Part shown: positions 21,813-34,381 of the stretch, piece by piece | How the letters are laid out: the number at the start of each line of letters is the position of its first letter | Position numbering within the stretch: position 1 is the stretch's first letter | Source: Hirundichthys speculiger | Taxonomy: Eukaryota > Chordata > Actinopteri > Beloniformes > Exocoetidae | Reading direction: 5' to 3' | NCBI GenBank assembly: GCA_018398805.1 | Contig: JAGFBZ010002268.1 | Location: 186,001 to 250,000, forward strand | Length of the DNA stretch: 64,000 nt | Position numbers and translations under genes: made by a program | Notes under the pieces: model-generated | What the model was told of the DNA's origin: nothing | The model's input: the letters and a program-made list of their open reading frames with translations, nothing else | The model's database searches: none

Positions 21813-22925
21813 TAGGGCCCGATCTTCCACCAAACCTCCGAAAGCCGCTATTAATGAAATGAAAATGAAAAATACTTTATTAATCCCAGAAGGGAAATTC
21901 AACATTGTAGTAATTTTTTTTTTGTTTTTTTTATTAAGGGATATTGGGTAGCGGGAGGGGCATTCCCCCGCAAAGAACGCAATCTTCCACCTCCCTAAGC
22001 CCGCGATCTTACATACCCACAACCCGCTACCCGCAACCCGCTACCCGCAAGCCACTATGGAGCGTCTTTTCATCCAGATCAGAGCAGCTCTCATGCGCAG
22101 CTCGTCTGGGACTCTGCTGTAGAGCTTTCTCCTCTTACTTCCTTCTCCTTCTCCTCTGCACTGATATATACATCCAAATATTTCTACACAGACAATCCCT
22201 ATCGGCAACCTGAAAGTCCCAGATTGTTGGTGCGCTCCCGGTAAACATGGCCAGGCAGAGCTGGGAACATATTCTCAGCAGGGGGTGTTGGGAGTCTGAG
22301 ACAGCTGTGCGTCTTGGCGCAGCTGATGTGCCTTTTAAAATACTGCAGAACAAATCATTGGATGTGCATTTAAAGATCACGAACAATTAATGTTCCTGTC
22401 CTTCCTCGACTACCAGTTCCAGACAGTTCCAGACATATCGGAAATAAATTCCAACATCCAACCTTTTCCAGCTTCACACCAGAACCACGGAACTATATTT
22501 GATGATCTGACCTGTTTAAAAACAGAAGTGACTGTGATGTAGGCCATGACGGATTTTGAGGTGAAATGTCCCAAAGATCTCCTCTTTCCTCCACAGCAGA
22601 CATCTGAATGAGATCATGCCACAGCTGTACAGACTAACGTGTCTGGCCGTGACTATTCCCACATCCACCACAACTGCTGACCAGACATCCTCTGACCTAA
22701 AGGGAATAAAAACTTCTCCAAGGAAACAGTGATGCGTAATCGAGAGGTTAAGCCGTTTGTGCACGTCCACATGTGACCAGGTGGACGCACATTTATTCCA
22801 TTTGGACGCGCTCTTTTACACGCCAACAAGCGGGTTACGCTTTCCACAAACTCTGTATCTTGCGATTGCGGGCCGCAATTTGCGGGCAGCAGCTAGTGGC
22901 TAATGGGAGGTGTACGATCGGGGCC
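21813..22925 (+). mobile_element. hAT-derived element with GGGCCCGATC ends
   Basis: Left end TAGGGCCCGATCTTCCACC and right end, on the minus strand, TGGCCCCGATCGTACACCTC form an imperfect inverted pair. No matching 8-bp duplication is obvious. Near the left end a repeat tail (ACTTTATTAATCCCAGAAGG, about 21865-21900) is inserted. Runs of CCCGCTACCCGCAA (22015-22050) are tandemly repeated. The right half encodes a hAT dimerisation-domain remnant (22616-22732). Relatives are at 50231-50936 (interior only) and 52966-53200. Confidence 0.7.
22616..22732 (+). pseudogene. hAT transposase C-terminal dimerisation remnant (copy 1)
   Basis: The 38-codon frame reads MPQLYRLTCLAVTIPTSTTT then DQTSSDLKGIKT. 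It follows the hAT dimerisation domain pattern (a short helix, LxVxIPxS, then SxLKxIKT). The acidic/Cys-Glu-Arg-Ser part of the usual motif is altered. It ends at a stop (22730-22732) caused by a frameshift relative to the copy at 50573-50733. It lacks all catalytic sequence, so it is a fossil carried by a non-autonomous element. Confidence 0.65.
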
Positions 22926-23284
22926 ATTGTCAGAAGAAACGTAATAACTTTACCTTTGACATACTTTTATTTAAATAATGCAATTGCACATTAAAATTTC
23001 AATATCAAAAAAATTTAGAATACAATATAAATAGCTTAAAGAAGGTAATAAAAAAGTGTTAACAAGGGACATTAACTTATAAATAAAATGTGGCACTGAG
23101 CACAATAAGATATTAAAGAAACAAGTAGCCTCAAAAAATAGGATTTAAATATTCAAAAAGCAAAAAAATAAAAAGTAGAATAAAAAGATGATCTTACAAA
23201 GACCACTAGTGGTGTTTTGCTACTGCCTTAACACGAATGACTTAAAAACTACACCATCACCTTCTCAATCTCACATAACCTGCT
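22926..23284. other. Non-coding spacer
   Basis: A-rich, apparently unique sequence between two hAT-derived regions. Confidence 0.55.
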
Positions 23285-24157
23285 ACAGCTTTACTCTCCT
23301 GATTTTTCTAGAAGCAAAGTCATCTACAACATCACCATATCACAACGGATTTGAGACCACATCGTAGACTACAAGCTGCATGGAGGGTGACTACATCAGT
23401 TTACTGACATGCTGGATCTCGCTGAGAATCTCATACCATATGGCTGTGCAAATGCAAAAGGGATAGGATCCAATCTCCTCAGCCAAAGACTGGGCTTCAA
23501 CTCTCACCACAGGGTCTGCAGTTGTTTCCCTCACCTCCAGAAGAGACTCTGACTTCCCCAGCCTGATACCTTACTGCCTCTGTGCTTTTTATTCTGCTTT
23601 CTCATCTGGTCTCAGCCCATGATTTCACAGTGATTTTCACATGTTTCAAGAGGACATCCCACCTAAGGGTGGAGACTGAGGACAGCTTAAATAACTTTGT
23701 CAAGTACATTCCCTATTCAGTTTGTACTCTTTTAGAAAAAAGTTTGCAGCATTTTAGAGTACATAAGCCAGCTTCTTCTGACTTTTTTACCATTGAGTAA
23801 GAGTCTGTAAAAATAGTCATGTTGACACCTTCATCCATCCCTTTGTTTCAGGAATGTGAAGCTGTTTTCTATTTTAAATGGACCACTGTGAACCAACTCT
23901 GTCCGTACCTTATAAGTTAGAGGAGCTGGCCAGTGAGCTGGGTCTATTGGAGGATGATCAGTGGTTGATGCTGCTGCATCACTTCTGGGTTGAGGTGCTG
24001 AGGTGGAGATGGCTGGAGCAGTGGTTGATGCTGCTGGATCAGTGCTGGGATGTGCTGCTGAGGTGGAAGCAACAGGAGCATTTGAAGAGGACGGACTGAG
24101 AAACCTCAGCAGCACATCTGTGGACAGAAGAGTATGGGACACTAGTCTAATAAACAC
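23285..24157 (-). pseudogene. zf-TTF / ZMYM1-like hAT transposase pseudogene, N-terminal half
   Basis: The minus strand from 24157 has an open stretch rich in Ala/Ser/Thr/Pro, followed by DPAHWPAPLTYKVRTELVHS and KIENSFTFLKQRDG (ending near 23831). This order precedes the TTF-type zinc finger of a group of animal hAT transposases. After a stop the match continues with YFYRLLLNGKKVRRSWLMYS (about 23795-23740), then CENHCEIMG, and farther on CTAIWYEILSEIQHVSKLM (about 23450-23390) with the LQ-rich helix region. Several stops and frameshifts are present and the catalytic core is absent. No TIR pair was found. I call it a domesticated-gene candidate only to reject that: the frame is broken throughout. 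Confidence 0.7.
23955..24075. repeat. Coding minisatellite in the hAT pseudogene
   Basis: Two to three imperfect copies of GTGGTTGATGCTGCTG-CATC / GAGGTGCTGAGGTGGA units. They encode the Ala/Ser/Thr/Pro-rich stretch on the minus strand. The repeat unit is roughly 60 bases. Confidence 0.55.
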
Positions 24158-24972
24158 ATGATTTCAAAAATAAAATCACATGAAATAATATAAATAAATG
24201 CATGATGTAGACTATACTGTATATTATTAATGTATATATATGATGTATGTATGTCTCTATATGATATATAGATCTGATATGCAAATTATATTAGTCATTC
24301 ATATATTAGTAATAATTTCAATTTTAATGTTATTACAGTGAAATGCTAAGAATGCAACGACTCAGTAAACTGCAGTAAAATATAGCATTAGTGAATGTTA
24401 TGCATAAAGACATAATGATGTGTACTTTAATACAGATGAAAAGATACATGATAAACACACTGTGGACAATATCAGCTGTAAGGCAACAAACAGCGAAAAT
24501 TACAACTGGAAAAATTGAACGGCATTTTAAATTAGCTGGGAAACGTATAACGTATATATAACGTCATAATGCAATTAACGTCATAAATAAATAGATAAAT
24601 AGGTCTGATATTTACACATTTGCCTGAGGAAGATAAGGGTTGTTATATTGCTATTTTTCATAACAAAAATGACCTTCTGTAACAGTAACTGACGTTAAAA
24701 CTAACAGATAGTGCTGGCTATTTATTGATGTTATGCTAACAGTTAATGATTTTATCAATCATCATTCTGCAACAGCAAAATAATATCAGTGACATCATCT
24801 TTACTTTACATTCCTCTGTCTTTTTCACATCTTTCTTTCTCTTTGTTTCTGTTTTTCCTCCCGTGGGCACCAGAAAGTTTTGGACATTTTAACATTTTCA
24901 GTGAGTGAATCTCGAGGAAAAGGTAACCTTAGTCGGAAGGGAGGGGGTGTCTTAGGAAAGTAGGCGATGTCA
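24158..24972. other. AT-rich non-coding stretch
   Basis: Very AT-rich, with ATGTATATATGATGTATGTATG-like words near 24230-24260. No gene or repeat family recognised. Confidence 0.6.
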
Positions 24973-25017
24973 CTATTATTATTGTTATTATTATTGTTAT
25001 TATTATTATTACTACTA
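24973..25017. repeat. (TTA)n microsatellite
   Basis: Imperfect ATT/TTA trinucleotide run with occasional TTG and a short ACT end. Confidence 0.9.
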
Positions 25018-25131
25018 CATAGTAGGCTTCGCTATGCAGTTAAATTAATGTGGGCTTTTTCTTTTCTTATTAAGACATAATCATGACCAACTAGTTTTAA
25101 GAATAGTGGAGGTTGCACTTTTTTTCCTCCT

Positions 25132-25133
<2 letters not shown>

Positions 25134-25216
<83 letters not shown>
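25134..25216. repeat. Long (TA)n microsatellite
   Basis: About 80 bases of uninterrupted TA, self-complementary and able to extrude a cruciform. Ile/Tyr reading frames across it on both strands are artefacts. Confidence 0.97.
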
Positions 25217-25220
<4 letters not shown>

Positions 25221-28200
25221 TTTTCTATGCACATCTTAATGCTGTGCTGCTTAAAGAACTTTTGGTTGAGTAAGTGATGCTGAGATACAGGTATTAAATA
25301 GGGAATCAGGAGAATTATCTGAGGGATTTCAAACACGCCTTTCTCCTCTACACTTTCAACTATCCATCACTTGGTTAACTTCTTTTATTTTTTTTATTCC
25401 ATTTTCTATTTACTCCTCAAACATTTTAGTTTGGACTGTTCAAGCATTATTCAATACTATTCCATACAGTTACCCCTGCTTTTGTTCTTTAAAACATGAC
25501 TATAAACCTTTTAGGGAACTGTGGCAGTTAAGGCACCAAGAAACTAAGACTCACAAATACACATGAACAAATACCAATGAATAAGATTAACTTGTTTAAC
25601 CATATGCTACAGGTTTAACCATATACTGTTAATCCACAAAAGCTGTTACCTCACATCACACTAGCTGTTTAAATCTATCTTAAAGTCTGTTCTGCATAAT
25701 GCCAATCATCCACCCATCTGCCCATCTATCAACCCAACCAAGAATTTTCAATAAATTCAAGCTTCTGAAAGTGTACAGAATCCTGTAAAATTGAGACTAT
25801 GACCTGTATCTCAATGTCTGTGCAGTTAAAAAAGTTGTACTCCCACATGAGAAACTGTGAGGTGATGAAAAATTAATAATACCCATCCTTTCAAGATTGA
25901 AAGCACACATTTATTATAACACAGATAAATAACTATCCACGCTCAGTTTTCCATACTCCAACAGAGAAAGCCAGTTTGATCAAATAGTGGTCAGATGCCC
26001 CTCTCTCCTGAGTTTGATTTATATTGCAGTGCTCTTTGCAGCAGAGCTACTAAGTCACAGTTGTTCCCACACCCCCAGAAAGTGACCTCTCTGTGGGCTG
26101 AAGACAGGTGCCTGGCCCTTCCCTCAATGTCAGACCCTCAGTCACAGTGTCTCTCAGACAGACCCACACACACAACACACACACATACATAATTACAAAC
26201 ACACAAGGCAGCTTCCGGGTTATTAGGTCACTGTGACATTCACAGCCTAAGATGTCATGTCAGGCTTTATTAAGGGCCGGGTGTCTGGGAGATTTAATTA
26301 GCATGGCCTGGGTGAAGTAAGGCCTTTGTACAGGTTTGTGCTGGGGTTTAATAGCTCAGATCTGACTGGAGCTGGACCATGCTTCGTGAATGCTGAGAGC
26401 TATCAGTGGTGATGGTTGCAAGAACCATAAAAGGTTGGATTCACATATGATAAACAAGAGAAAGAATGCATTAAAAACAAAGCTGAGGTAGGCTACAACA
26501 ACCAGTCCCAATGAATAAACATCACTTACAAACCCACACTGAGTTTTCTTATAGGTGCACAACCATGTGGATACTAAAATATTCTTTATTCTTATTAGGA
26601 CATATCAAACAGATCCAGATTCCTTTTTCACATAACCTCTCCTCAAATACAGCATTTATTTTTTAATTTCCAGTTGCATGTGCAGGTGTGTTCTTGTAGT
26701 ATAAGCACAACATACTGAAGGATGTGCAGATGTCAACACAGAGACTTGCAGGACATATTCTCTTTGACAACAAATGGTATGTTACTCAGCTATCAACATT
26801 AACTTGAATTCTTTCAAGTTCTGTATTTTGTTTTTTGTGTGTTAGGAGATTATGGGTCTAAACAATAATTTAGCCCTTTGGCGTTTCTTTTTCATCTGGC
26901 TCCATCATGGTGGAGTTTTACTGTGACTATTGCTACTGCTGTATGTTAATATCAGTGTTCCATCTGAGTGAATAACATGTGGCTCTCCAGAGACAACTTT
27001 GTCTTTGATGTAGCAGCCAGCCAGCTTGTTGGAAGACTGATCAGTTGTTTCGGCAATGGGAATGAGTGGGTATCTGGGATTTAAGGTCCACAGTCACAGG
27101 CATATGGTGTTGCGTACACACACAAACATGCACACACAGGGATGGAGGTACATTTCCAGAAACTGTAGAGCATATACCACATATATGCAGAAAGATATGC
27201 AAAAACAAAGGGATACACAGTCATCCTAACTCACGACTACACAGACTCTGCCTTTCTCCAGCATAACTTATTAAATACACCCAACACTCAGGCACAGCGT
27301 TCTTCAACATTGTAAACTGCTGTGGAAATAATTGCATTAGTGCAGCTAGTAAATGAAATAGCTGTATGCTTGCAGGCTCTGCGACAGGGCGGCGCAGAGG
27401 TGCCTGCTCTGCTGCTGGTTTCTGTCGTGTTGTCATCTGTTCCATGTCATACACCATTAACTGTAACAAGTCACAATTTCACAGACACACCTGCAGACCT
27501 CGCAGACATTTGCAGACCTTTGTGGTTTGTTTCTAATATTTGCTGTGAATGTTAACTCTGTCAAAATATAAATCAAGATCAGATGTATTATTCACTGCTC
27601 TTTTCCAGCTCAGTCCCTCTTGTTTCTTCTGGAGCTACATGTAATTCACTAATAAACTCCTGAGAATACTGAGCAGGCAATCATGCAGATACAGTGCAGA
27701 TGAATAACAATCACGTAAGCTTGCTTCTTGTCATATCTTTATACACATGCTTTGCAGGAGGGAGAAAGTAAGAAAAGACAGCCAGGTGCAGGTGTTTTAA
27801 GCTTTATCTCTGTTATTATCAAAAGTCACATCACGTCAGAGGCACTTCTGGTCACAAAGTAAGGGGCTTAGCCAGCTGGTCACCTGTGACCTCAGAAACA
27901 GCTGATAAGCCCTCTCAGCACATTACCTGGAGAGCTTTGCGCACACTGAAAAAAAAAAAGAACAAGTTTGAAACCTGTCAGCTATGGAGAATCTTTGAAA
28001 AGCCTGAAAAGGCAGGCATGGTGTGCTAGTGCCACAGAAAGCAACAAGTTTGTTTATATTTTCTCTCTGTCTGTTGTGTCTGCGGTGGTGAGTCTCATTC
28101 CCATGACGCTGTCCTCCTTGGGAACCAGGGTGATGAGTACCAACCAAGATGACAAGTAGGTTCTTCCCTAATCCCAAACCAAATATAGATATCAGTACCT

Positions 28201-30019
28201 AACTCTGAAACTAAGATTTTTTTTTTTATTGTATTACTTATTTATTTGTTGCCTAAACCAAGCTAATGTTAGATGAAAAGAAAAGCAAACCACAAAACCA
28301 AACAACTCAAAATGAAACCTCTGTCCTGAAAAGAAAGCTAAAGAATTAAGATGCTGAACAACATTTCCTCACAGAAATAAGACTAGGCTCTCTTAGTGCC
28401 CTGTTTAGTCCTGATATCAATGTCCGTCCCAAGTTATCTGATCACAAGTGAAAAGATCGAAGCACATCTGTTGACTCCATTAAGACTTGTTTCCACGTGC
28501 ATCTCAAGTGGCAAGTTAGTGATTATATCTCCACAGCTACTATGCTGAAAAATAAACAGATGATTTCCACCTGCAAACAGAAAATTCATAGCTTTTGTTT
28601 TTTTAAGTTTCTTTTTACCTGAGATAAACAGCAATCCATAAAACCACACCTGCTTGCCAGGGAAAAGAAAACCACCATTCCTGATATTTTCCCCAGCTTT
28701 TTTCACCAGCTGAACTGTACAAATTCAACAATAATGGCAACGAGAAAACATTAAAAAAAAAAAAAAAAAAAAAAAACATAGAAGATAACGAAACACTTCA
28801 GATAGATCAAAACAGAATCTGGATATGTTGAAAATTATGAGAATAAGAAAAAAGTGAATTAATGCATTCACTATGACCTGAGAGATGTTGGGTGTCCACC
28901 GAAACAAATTAGATTTTCTTATATTGTGTCTGCAGTGGATGTACCTCATGTATCTTATTAAGTGTATCACTCAAAAAGCATATTAATAACAAGATTTTAC
29001 GCATTACGTGTTTTTGAGAAAAGTCCTGTGATCAAATTGACACAAAAACTAAATATGAGCATAAGACTCAAGAAAAGCATGCTAGGAAGATGTAACAAAC
29101 TACCAAAATTAAAAAAATAAAATATAAAATCACTCACCTGATGAATCCAAGGGGCAACATCTGGTTTTTGGAGTTGAAGTCAACTCACAAACAAGAAAAC
29201 TTGCAGTTTCTTGAATGACCACTAAAACAAAATGACTCTGATGTCCAGAGATAGACTTTGCAGCACGTTTATACATCATCACATTATAGCATTCCTTACA
29301 AGCTGTACAGGCAGTGAATCCTTATATAGTGCATCAGGTAAAATGATATAATGCCACAAATGTATGCATCTATCTATACGTCTATGGTGTCAAACAGCTA
29401 TCTGTCACTTTAGCTACTTAGCACATTTGGTGAATTTGACATCTGAATTCTGACTATAGAACTATTATAGCATAATCATTCCTATTTTAAAGAATAAGGT
29501 TTGTTGTTCTGTTAACTGTACCAAGAGATTGCTGAGTTTTTGAGTCAGCCAGAAAGGGTTTATGGGCAAATCTTGGCAAAAAAGCCTGAAGCAGTTATGT
29601 TCACCATTGATGGAAGCTGCTAGCCGGGGCCAACGAGAGGATGCCAGCCAAGATGCCTCTAACTCTTTACCTCTTGTAGCAGCCAGGTGCTCCAATCAAG
29701 CAAGCTTTGCCTTGGACCATGTCAGAATCCTTCTAAATTGACTAACTGGATCACTAGTCAATCGGTTGCCAAGCACAAAGGAGTGTGACTGGCTACCTAA
29801 TGCTGAGTCACCTGGGCTGCTAGGCTTGATCAAGCCACAGGCAACCCCAGAAAGCCCAGGTCCTCAAGTAGCAGTGCAAGCAACCACAAGTCTCAGCTGA
29901 GCTCTGCCAGTCCTTGTTTCAGCTCTGGGAGGACTGGCTTCAAATGTTGTTTCAGTAGCAAGACCTGAATTTGGGATGTCTAGACAGATTTAATCAGAAT
30001 GAATGTAAGGTAAAATAAC
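25217..30019. other. Long unique non-coding block
   Basis: No transposon ends, domains or conserved exons recognised. Contains CA patches (about 26163-26185, 27115-27138) and an A run (28753-28776). Frames such as 25995-26192, 27221-27469 and 27923-28177 are short and unlike any family known to me. GC rises slightly around 26000-26350 and 27370-27480. Confidence 0.55.
28753..28776. repeat. Poly(A) run
   Basis: 24 consecutive A. No retroposon body or target duplication identified beside it. Confidence 0.9.
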
Positions 30020-30027
30020 ATTATATG

Positions 30028-30547
30028 TAGGGCTGGGCAAGTTAACGTGTTATTATCATGTTAATGCATTAATTTATTAACGCCGACATTTATTTTATCG
30101 AGCGTTAACGCGTGTTGCTCACATGCTTTTGTTTTGAAAAGTCTGTTACTGTCTGCTGCGGAACCGGAAGAGAATTGGAAGGCAAAACTAAAATAGACAT
30201 GGAGAGCGGTAAAAATCAGTGTACTTTACAGTTCGGTTAGCAACTCAGGTAGCAATATTAACAATTCTGTCTGGAAAAAAAAAAACCTTTCAAACCCCTT
30301 TGTTCAAGACGATCGCGTCATTCCTCCATTTTCCATCAGATCTGCTCCATGTGTTCACTGTCGTGCTGTTCTCTAGCTTACTTCAGTCCATCTAGTGGCA
30401 CAGATGTGTAATGACAACAGAAACTCTATTTCTTGATTATAAAACAAAGCCATTTCTGGGTCACGTAAACCAGACAATAAAATATCAAAAATAAATTCAG
30501 GCCCGTGGCCTGTTTGCTAAAATTGAAATATAAAAAAACAGGCGTTT

Positions 30548-30599
<52 letters not shown>

Positions 30600-31214
30600 A
30601 TTAAAAAATGGAAAAAAAAAAAAAATAAAAAGCCACGTTTAAATTTTTAAAATTTTTGATTGACAATTGAAAGTGGAAAAAAACAAATGATACACAGATA
30701 ATTACGGATTGATAAAGTTACAGAACTTTAACATGGACATTTTCATTTCAAAGTTCTCCCAGGGGACGATTCAACTGAAACAAGGTTATTTGTAACCACT
30801 GACAAGTTGAACTCCCCATTAAAAGTCACTGCTGTTACCTCAGAAATTACCTGTTTTAATGTATGATTGTGGCCTCTAGATTGTTAGGATTTTGCTGGTA
30901 GACTTTTTTTTTTATCTTTCATTTAAAAAAACAGGATGACATTAATGCTCTGGCAGTGGCAATAAGCTTTATTTTATTTTACATTTTTTAAAGATAAGAT
31001 TTACACAAAGTATGTGTTACTGGCACGTGCTGATGTTAAAAGTGTTTGAACAACAAATGTTATGGCACTTTAGTTCATATGGCAGTAGCACATACTGCCA
31101 TATTTAAATATTTAAATAATAGTGACCTTTACACTACTTTTGAATTCATTATTTGATTTTTCGTATACAATGCGATTAATCATGATTAAAATTTTTAATC
31201 GTTGCCCAGCCCTA
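30028..31214. mobile_element. Complete non-autonomous hAT element (1187 bp)
   Basis: Perfect 13-base inverted termini TAGGGCTGGGCAA ... TTGCCCAGCCCTA and a perfect 8-bp duplication ATTATATG (30020-30027, 31215-31222). Both subterminal regions are rich in GATTAATC/GTTAACGC words that could act as transposase binding sites. A (GT)n run lies at 30552-30597. No transposase frame. This is the reference copy for the truncated relatives at 748-1326 and 3657-4235. Confidence 0.95.
30552..30597. repeat. (GT)n microsatellite
   Basis: About 23 GT units inside the hAT element, able in principle to adopt Z-DNA. Confidence 0.96.
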
Positions 31215-31222
31215 ATTATATG

Positions 31223-32262
31223 TTGTCAGTAGTAACAGTCTTAACTGTGTTAACAACACAGTTCAACAACAACAAAGTTCAAATTTCAAATTTTTCAAAT
31301 TTCTTAATGTCAGACATATTATTCCTCATATCAAATACAAAAAGAGCACAAAATAGTTCCTACTACTAGAAATCTTGAAAGCAGCTCCCATTCCTTTTGA
31401 AAACATTAAATATTAAACTTATTAAACTAACTAACTATAGATGTTTAGTATTCATACAATGTAAAACAAAAAATTAATCTAATTTTACAGTTATTTTAAT
31501 TCATCTCATAGACAAAATAAGGACACTTGTTTAGTGGATTGCCTAGATCATTTTGCTGAATCAAACCGAGAGCTATAGCATGAATTCAAGTATTAAAATC
31601 TAAATTTTCTATTTCATCTTATAAAAGTGAATGTGATTAGTTGAATAGCACATAAACTGACCAATTACTGGCACAACTCAGCAAACATCTTTTTCCCATC
31701 TCTGCCTCCCAGCAGACAGACCTGGGTAAAGGTATTGATTTTAAAATGGAGAATAATGGTTTGAACTTATCGGACAGAGAGGGAGCTTTCATGAGGGGGT
31801 GGGAGATGGGTGTTAGGCTTTAGCTCAATATGATAGAATGAAAGGTATCTATATTTAAAGAAAAATCCATACAGTAGGCAAGATAATGGGAACAAATTGA
31901 CAGCTAGGCACATTTCTGTTATCATACTGAGTTGAACAGAGGTCATTATACCAATACTTTTCAATGCAAATTAGACACAGAGATCTAAGAAAGAGACAAT
32001 GTCAATGAACATAAACTGGAATGAGATCAAACAGGGAAACAGCCATAATTACCACCATGGGCTGAGCTGGCATCCCTTCGCATGATGATGGTGCCATCTG
32101 ATACAGCTTGAGCATAAACGGTTGAATCTTATTTTGTCAGAATGGCAGTTTATCCGGCACGTATCCAAAAACTGAAGACTGAATGAAGTTGTCTTTTACA
32201 ACGTGGCAACTGCATAGTTTTTGGTTTGTTTGTTTTAAGTGTGGTATTCATTTCTTTGTAGG
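31223..32262. other. Non-coding stretch, nothing recognised
   Basis: AT-rich unique DNA. No repeat ends or domains seen. Confidence 0.6.
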
Positions 32263-32540
32263 GGATATATAGATATATATATATAGAGATAGATAGAGGA
32301 GATAGAGAGAGAGAGATAGAGACATAGAGAGAGAGAGAGAGACACATAGATATAGATAGAGAGAGAGAGACCAGAGAGACAGAGAGAGATACAGAGAGAG
32401 AGAGAGAGACCAGAGAGAGATAGATAGAGAGAGAGAGAGACAGAGAGAGAGAGAGGAGAGAGATATAGAGATACAGAGAGATATACAGAGATATATAGAG
32501 ACATATAGAGAGATATATACACATATATACATAGAGAGAT

Positions 32541-32597
<57 letters not shown>

Positions 32598-32616
32598 TAT
32601 ATATATACACACATAC
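32263..32616. repeat. Compound GATA/GAGA/TA microsatellite (about 350 bp)
   Basis: Mixed GATA, GAGA, CAGAGA and TATA units, with a long pure TA block (about 32544-32595) at the right side. The overlapping minus-strand frames of 120-165 codons that translate to Ser/Leu/Ile/Tyr repeats are artefacts of the low-complexity sequence. The purine-rich strand could form triplex or hairpin structures. Confidence 0.97.
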
Positions 32617-33149
32617 ACTTTTTTTTTTTCCCCAGCAGCTGAATCAAATGGAGGAGCTTTCTAGAAAAAAAAAAAAAAAAACCTCAGTCAAGGCAATATA
32701 ATGCTGGATTTGCATTTTCACTTAGTATTGTCTCCTATTGGCGGATTGGGTAATTTATTCCTCCAGTTACTGGGCTGTCTGCTCCAGTTCTGAACCGAGT
32801 ATGGTATTGCACTGTGACTTGCATCCCACTGTGTGTGCATGTGTGTGTGAAGCATCTGAAGGTGTCTTAATGCCTGCGGCAAACTGGCACACTCAGCAGA
32901 TGGGAGAGAGACTGATCCCCTGTTTGTTGACAGTGCAGTTAAACGTGAATGTTTGTGTATGTGTGAAAAACCTCACATCATAAACCATCTCCGGTGAGTA
33001 GTAAATAAATCATAAACACTTCGCTGAATCTCAAAGACCAGTCATATCCTTTCTTCTGTATATACAGTTGTGCATATGTGACTTTGCCATCAGTGTAAAG
33101 ATTAGCACATGGATGAATTAACTTCCATGGACACCGTTCAATCCTTTGG

Positions 33150-33178
33150 TGGGGGGGGGGAACGGGGGGGGGGGGGGC
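33150..33178 (+). repeat. Poly(G) tract, strong G-quadruplex candidate
   Basis: Two G blocks (11 and about 15 G) separated by AAC. With at least four possible G3 runs it meets the usual quadruplex pattern on the plus strand. Confidence 0.85.
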
Positions 33179-33435
33179 GAAAAGAGGAAATTTCATTTTC
33201 AACAAATGGAATTTGTGCAATTATCTGATAAAAAGATACAGTAACTCCAGCAGATGGAGGAACGAAAACAATGTCAGAGAAACAGAAAGGGATGACGTCC
33301 ATCATAAATGTTTCATAAGCCTCTCAGAACTGTGAAGGATTCATCAGACCCACAGGGAGGTCTTTGGCCTTTGCACCACTCCTTCCTCTTCAGCTCCTGG
33401 CATCTATTTTCTTCCTCTTGGTCTGTGTCTCTTTT

Positions 33436-33454
33436 ACACACACACACACACACA
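33436..33454. repeat. (CA)n microsatellite
   Basis: Short CA run followed by CAGACACACAT. Confidence 0.9.
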
Positions 33455-34362
33455 GACACACATACAAAAGGGTAATATATGAGTTTAGATAGAATCAGCT
33501 CCAGAGTTATCATCATCTGCCTTTTCATTTACTAGCTCTATTAGCCCCATTACCCTCTTAGCCAGACCCTCTGCTTGCCCTTCTGCTCCCTTTTCACAGC
33601 AAAACCATAATTATCTCTGTGCAGCTCATCTATTTCAAATGTATTCACTTGGTTCCTGCTGCCCAGTTGAATATGTTATAAGCTGACTGACATGTTTTTT
33701 TTGCTTCCAAGCTGGCAGGCTGACTAACTAGCTAGCTACTGACTACCTGGCCTGTTGTCATTTTAGGGACCTAAGTTCTAAATTCCACTGTGGATAAGGA
33801 GCAGCCACATGGCTTGGCCTCCAACAACCCCTCCATGTGAATTGTCGGGGGTTGGATTGACAGACTGCCTCTGAAACATGACACACCAGAACTTAGAGCG
33901 GCACATAGCAGATGATGGTTCAACTCACAGAGACATAACACATAACAATACATGCAAAAAAGATTATGAATAATCCTTTGTGTAGATCAAAGCCAGTCAG
34001 CACCAACTTGGTCACACTCTTTAACAGCCATATTCAGTGCATGTATTAGGGAAATGCACCTAATTAAAATTAATGTAAGCTACTGTATGTGTAATTATGT
34101 TTGTTCAACAACATACATTATAATGAAATACCTTCATTTTGGTTGATTTAGTATGAATCATGCATAACAGCATTTAGTGTGTTTAACGAAGACAAACAGC
34201 ATGTTTAAGTGAAAGTACAGAACAACAACAATGGGATGCTGCACAGCTGTAATAAGACTGATGTCCCTCTAACAATGATACTGTTGACTGTCATCCTGCA
34301 ATCTGCTACAGTTATCATATCCTTTTAGTCTTACAAATTGATGATTTTATTTGCACTTCCAT

Positions 34363-34381
34363 GCACACACACACACACACA
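34363..34381. repeat. (CA)n microsatellite
   Basis: Short uninterrupted CA run. Confidence 0.9.

Noticed and set aside
23831..24157. Host gene derived from a hAT transposase (domesticated)
   Set aside because: The frame is closed by stops just downstream and the catalytic and finger regions are broken, so it is a pseudogene.
24973..25216. CRISPR-like or satellite array
   Set aside because: Simple microsatellites without spacers; no array of repeats separated by unique spacers exists anywhere in the window.
32150..32647. Overlapping open frames of 120-165 codons translating to Ser/Leu/Ile/Tyr repeats
   Set aside because: They are translations of a GATA/GAGA/TA microsatellite, open because the repeat units contain no stop in those frames.
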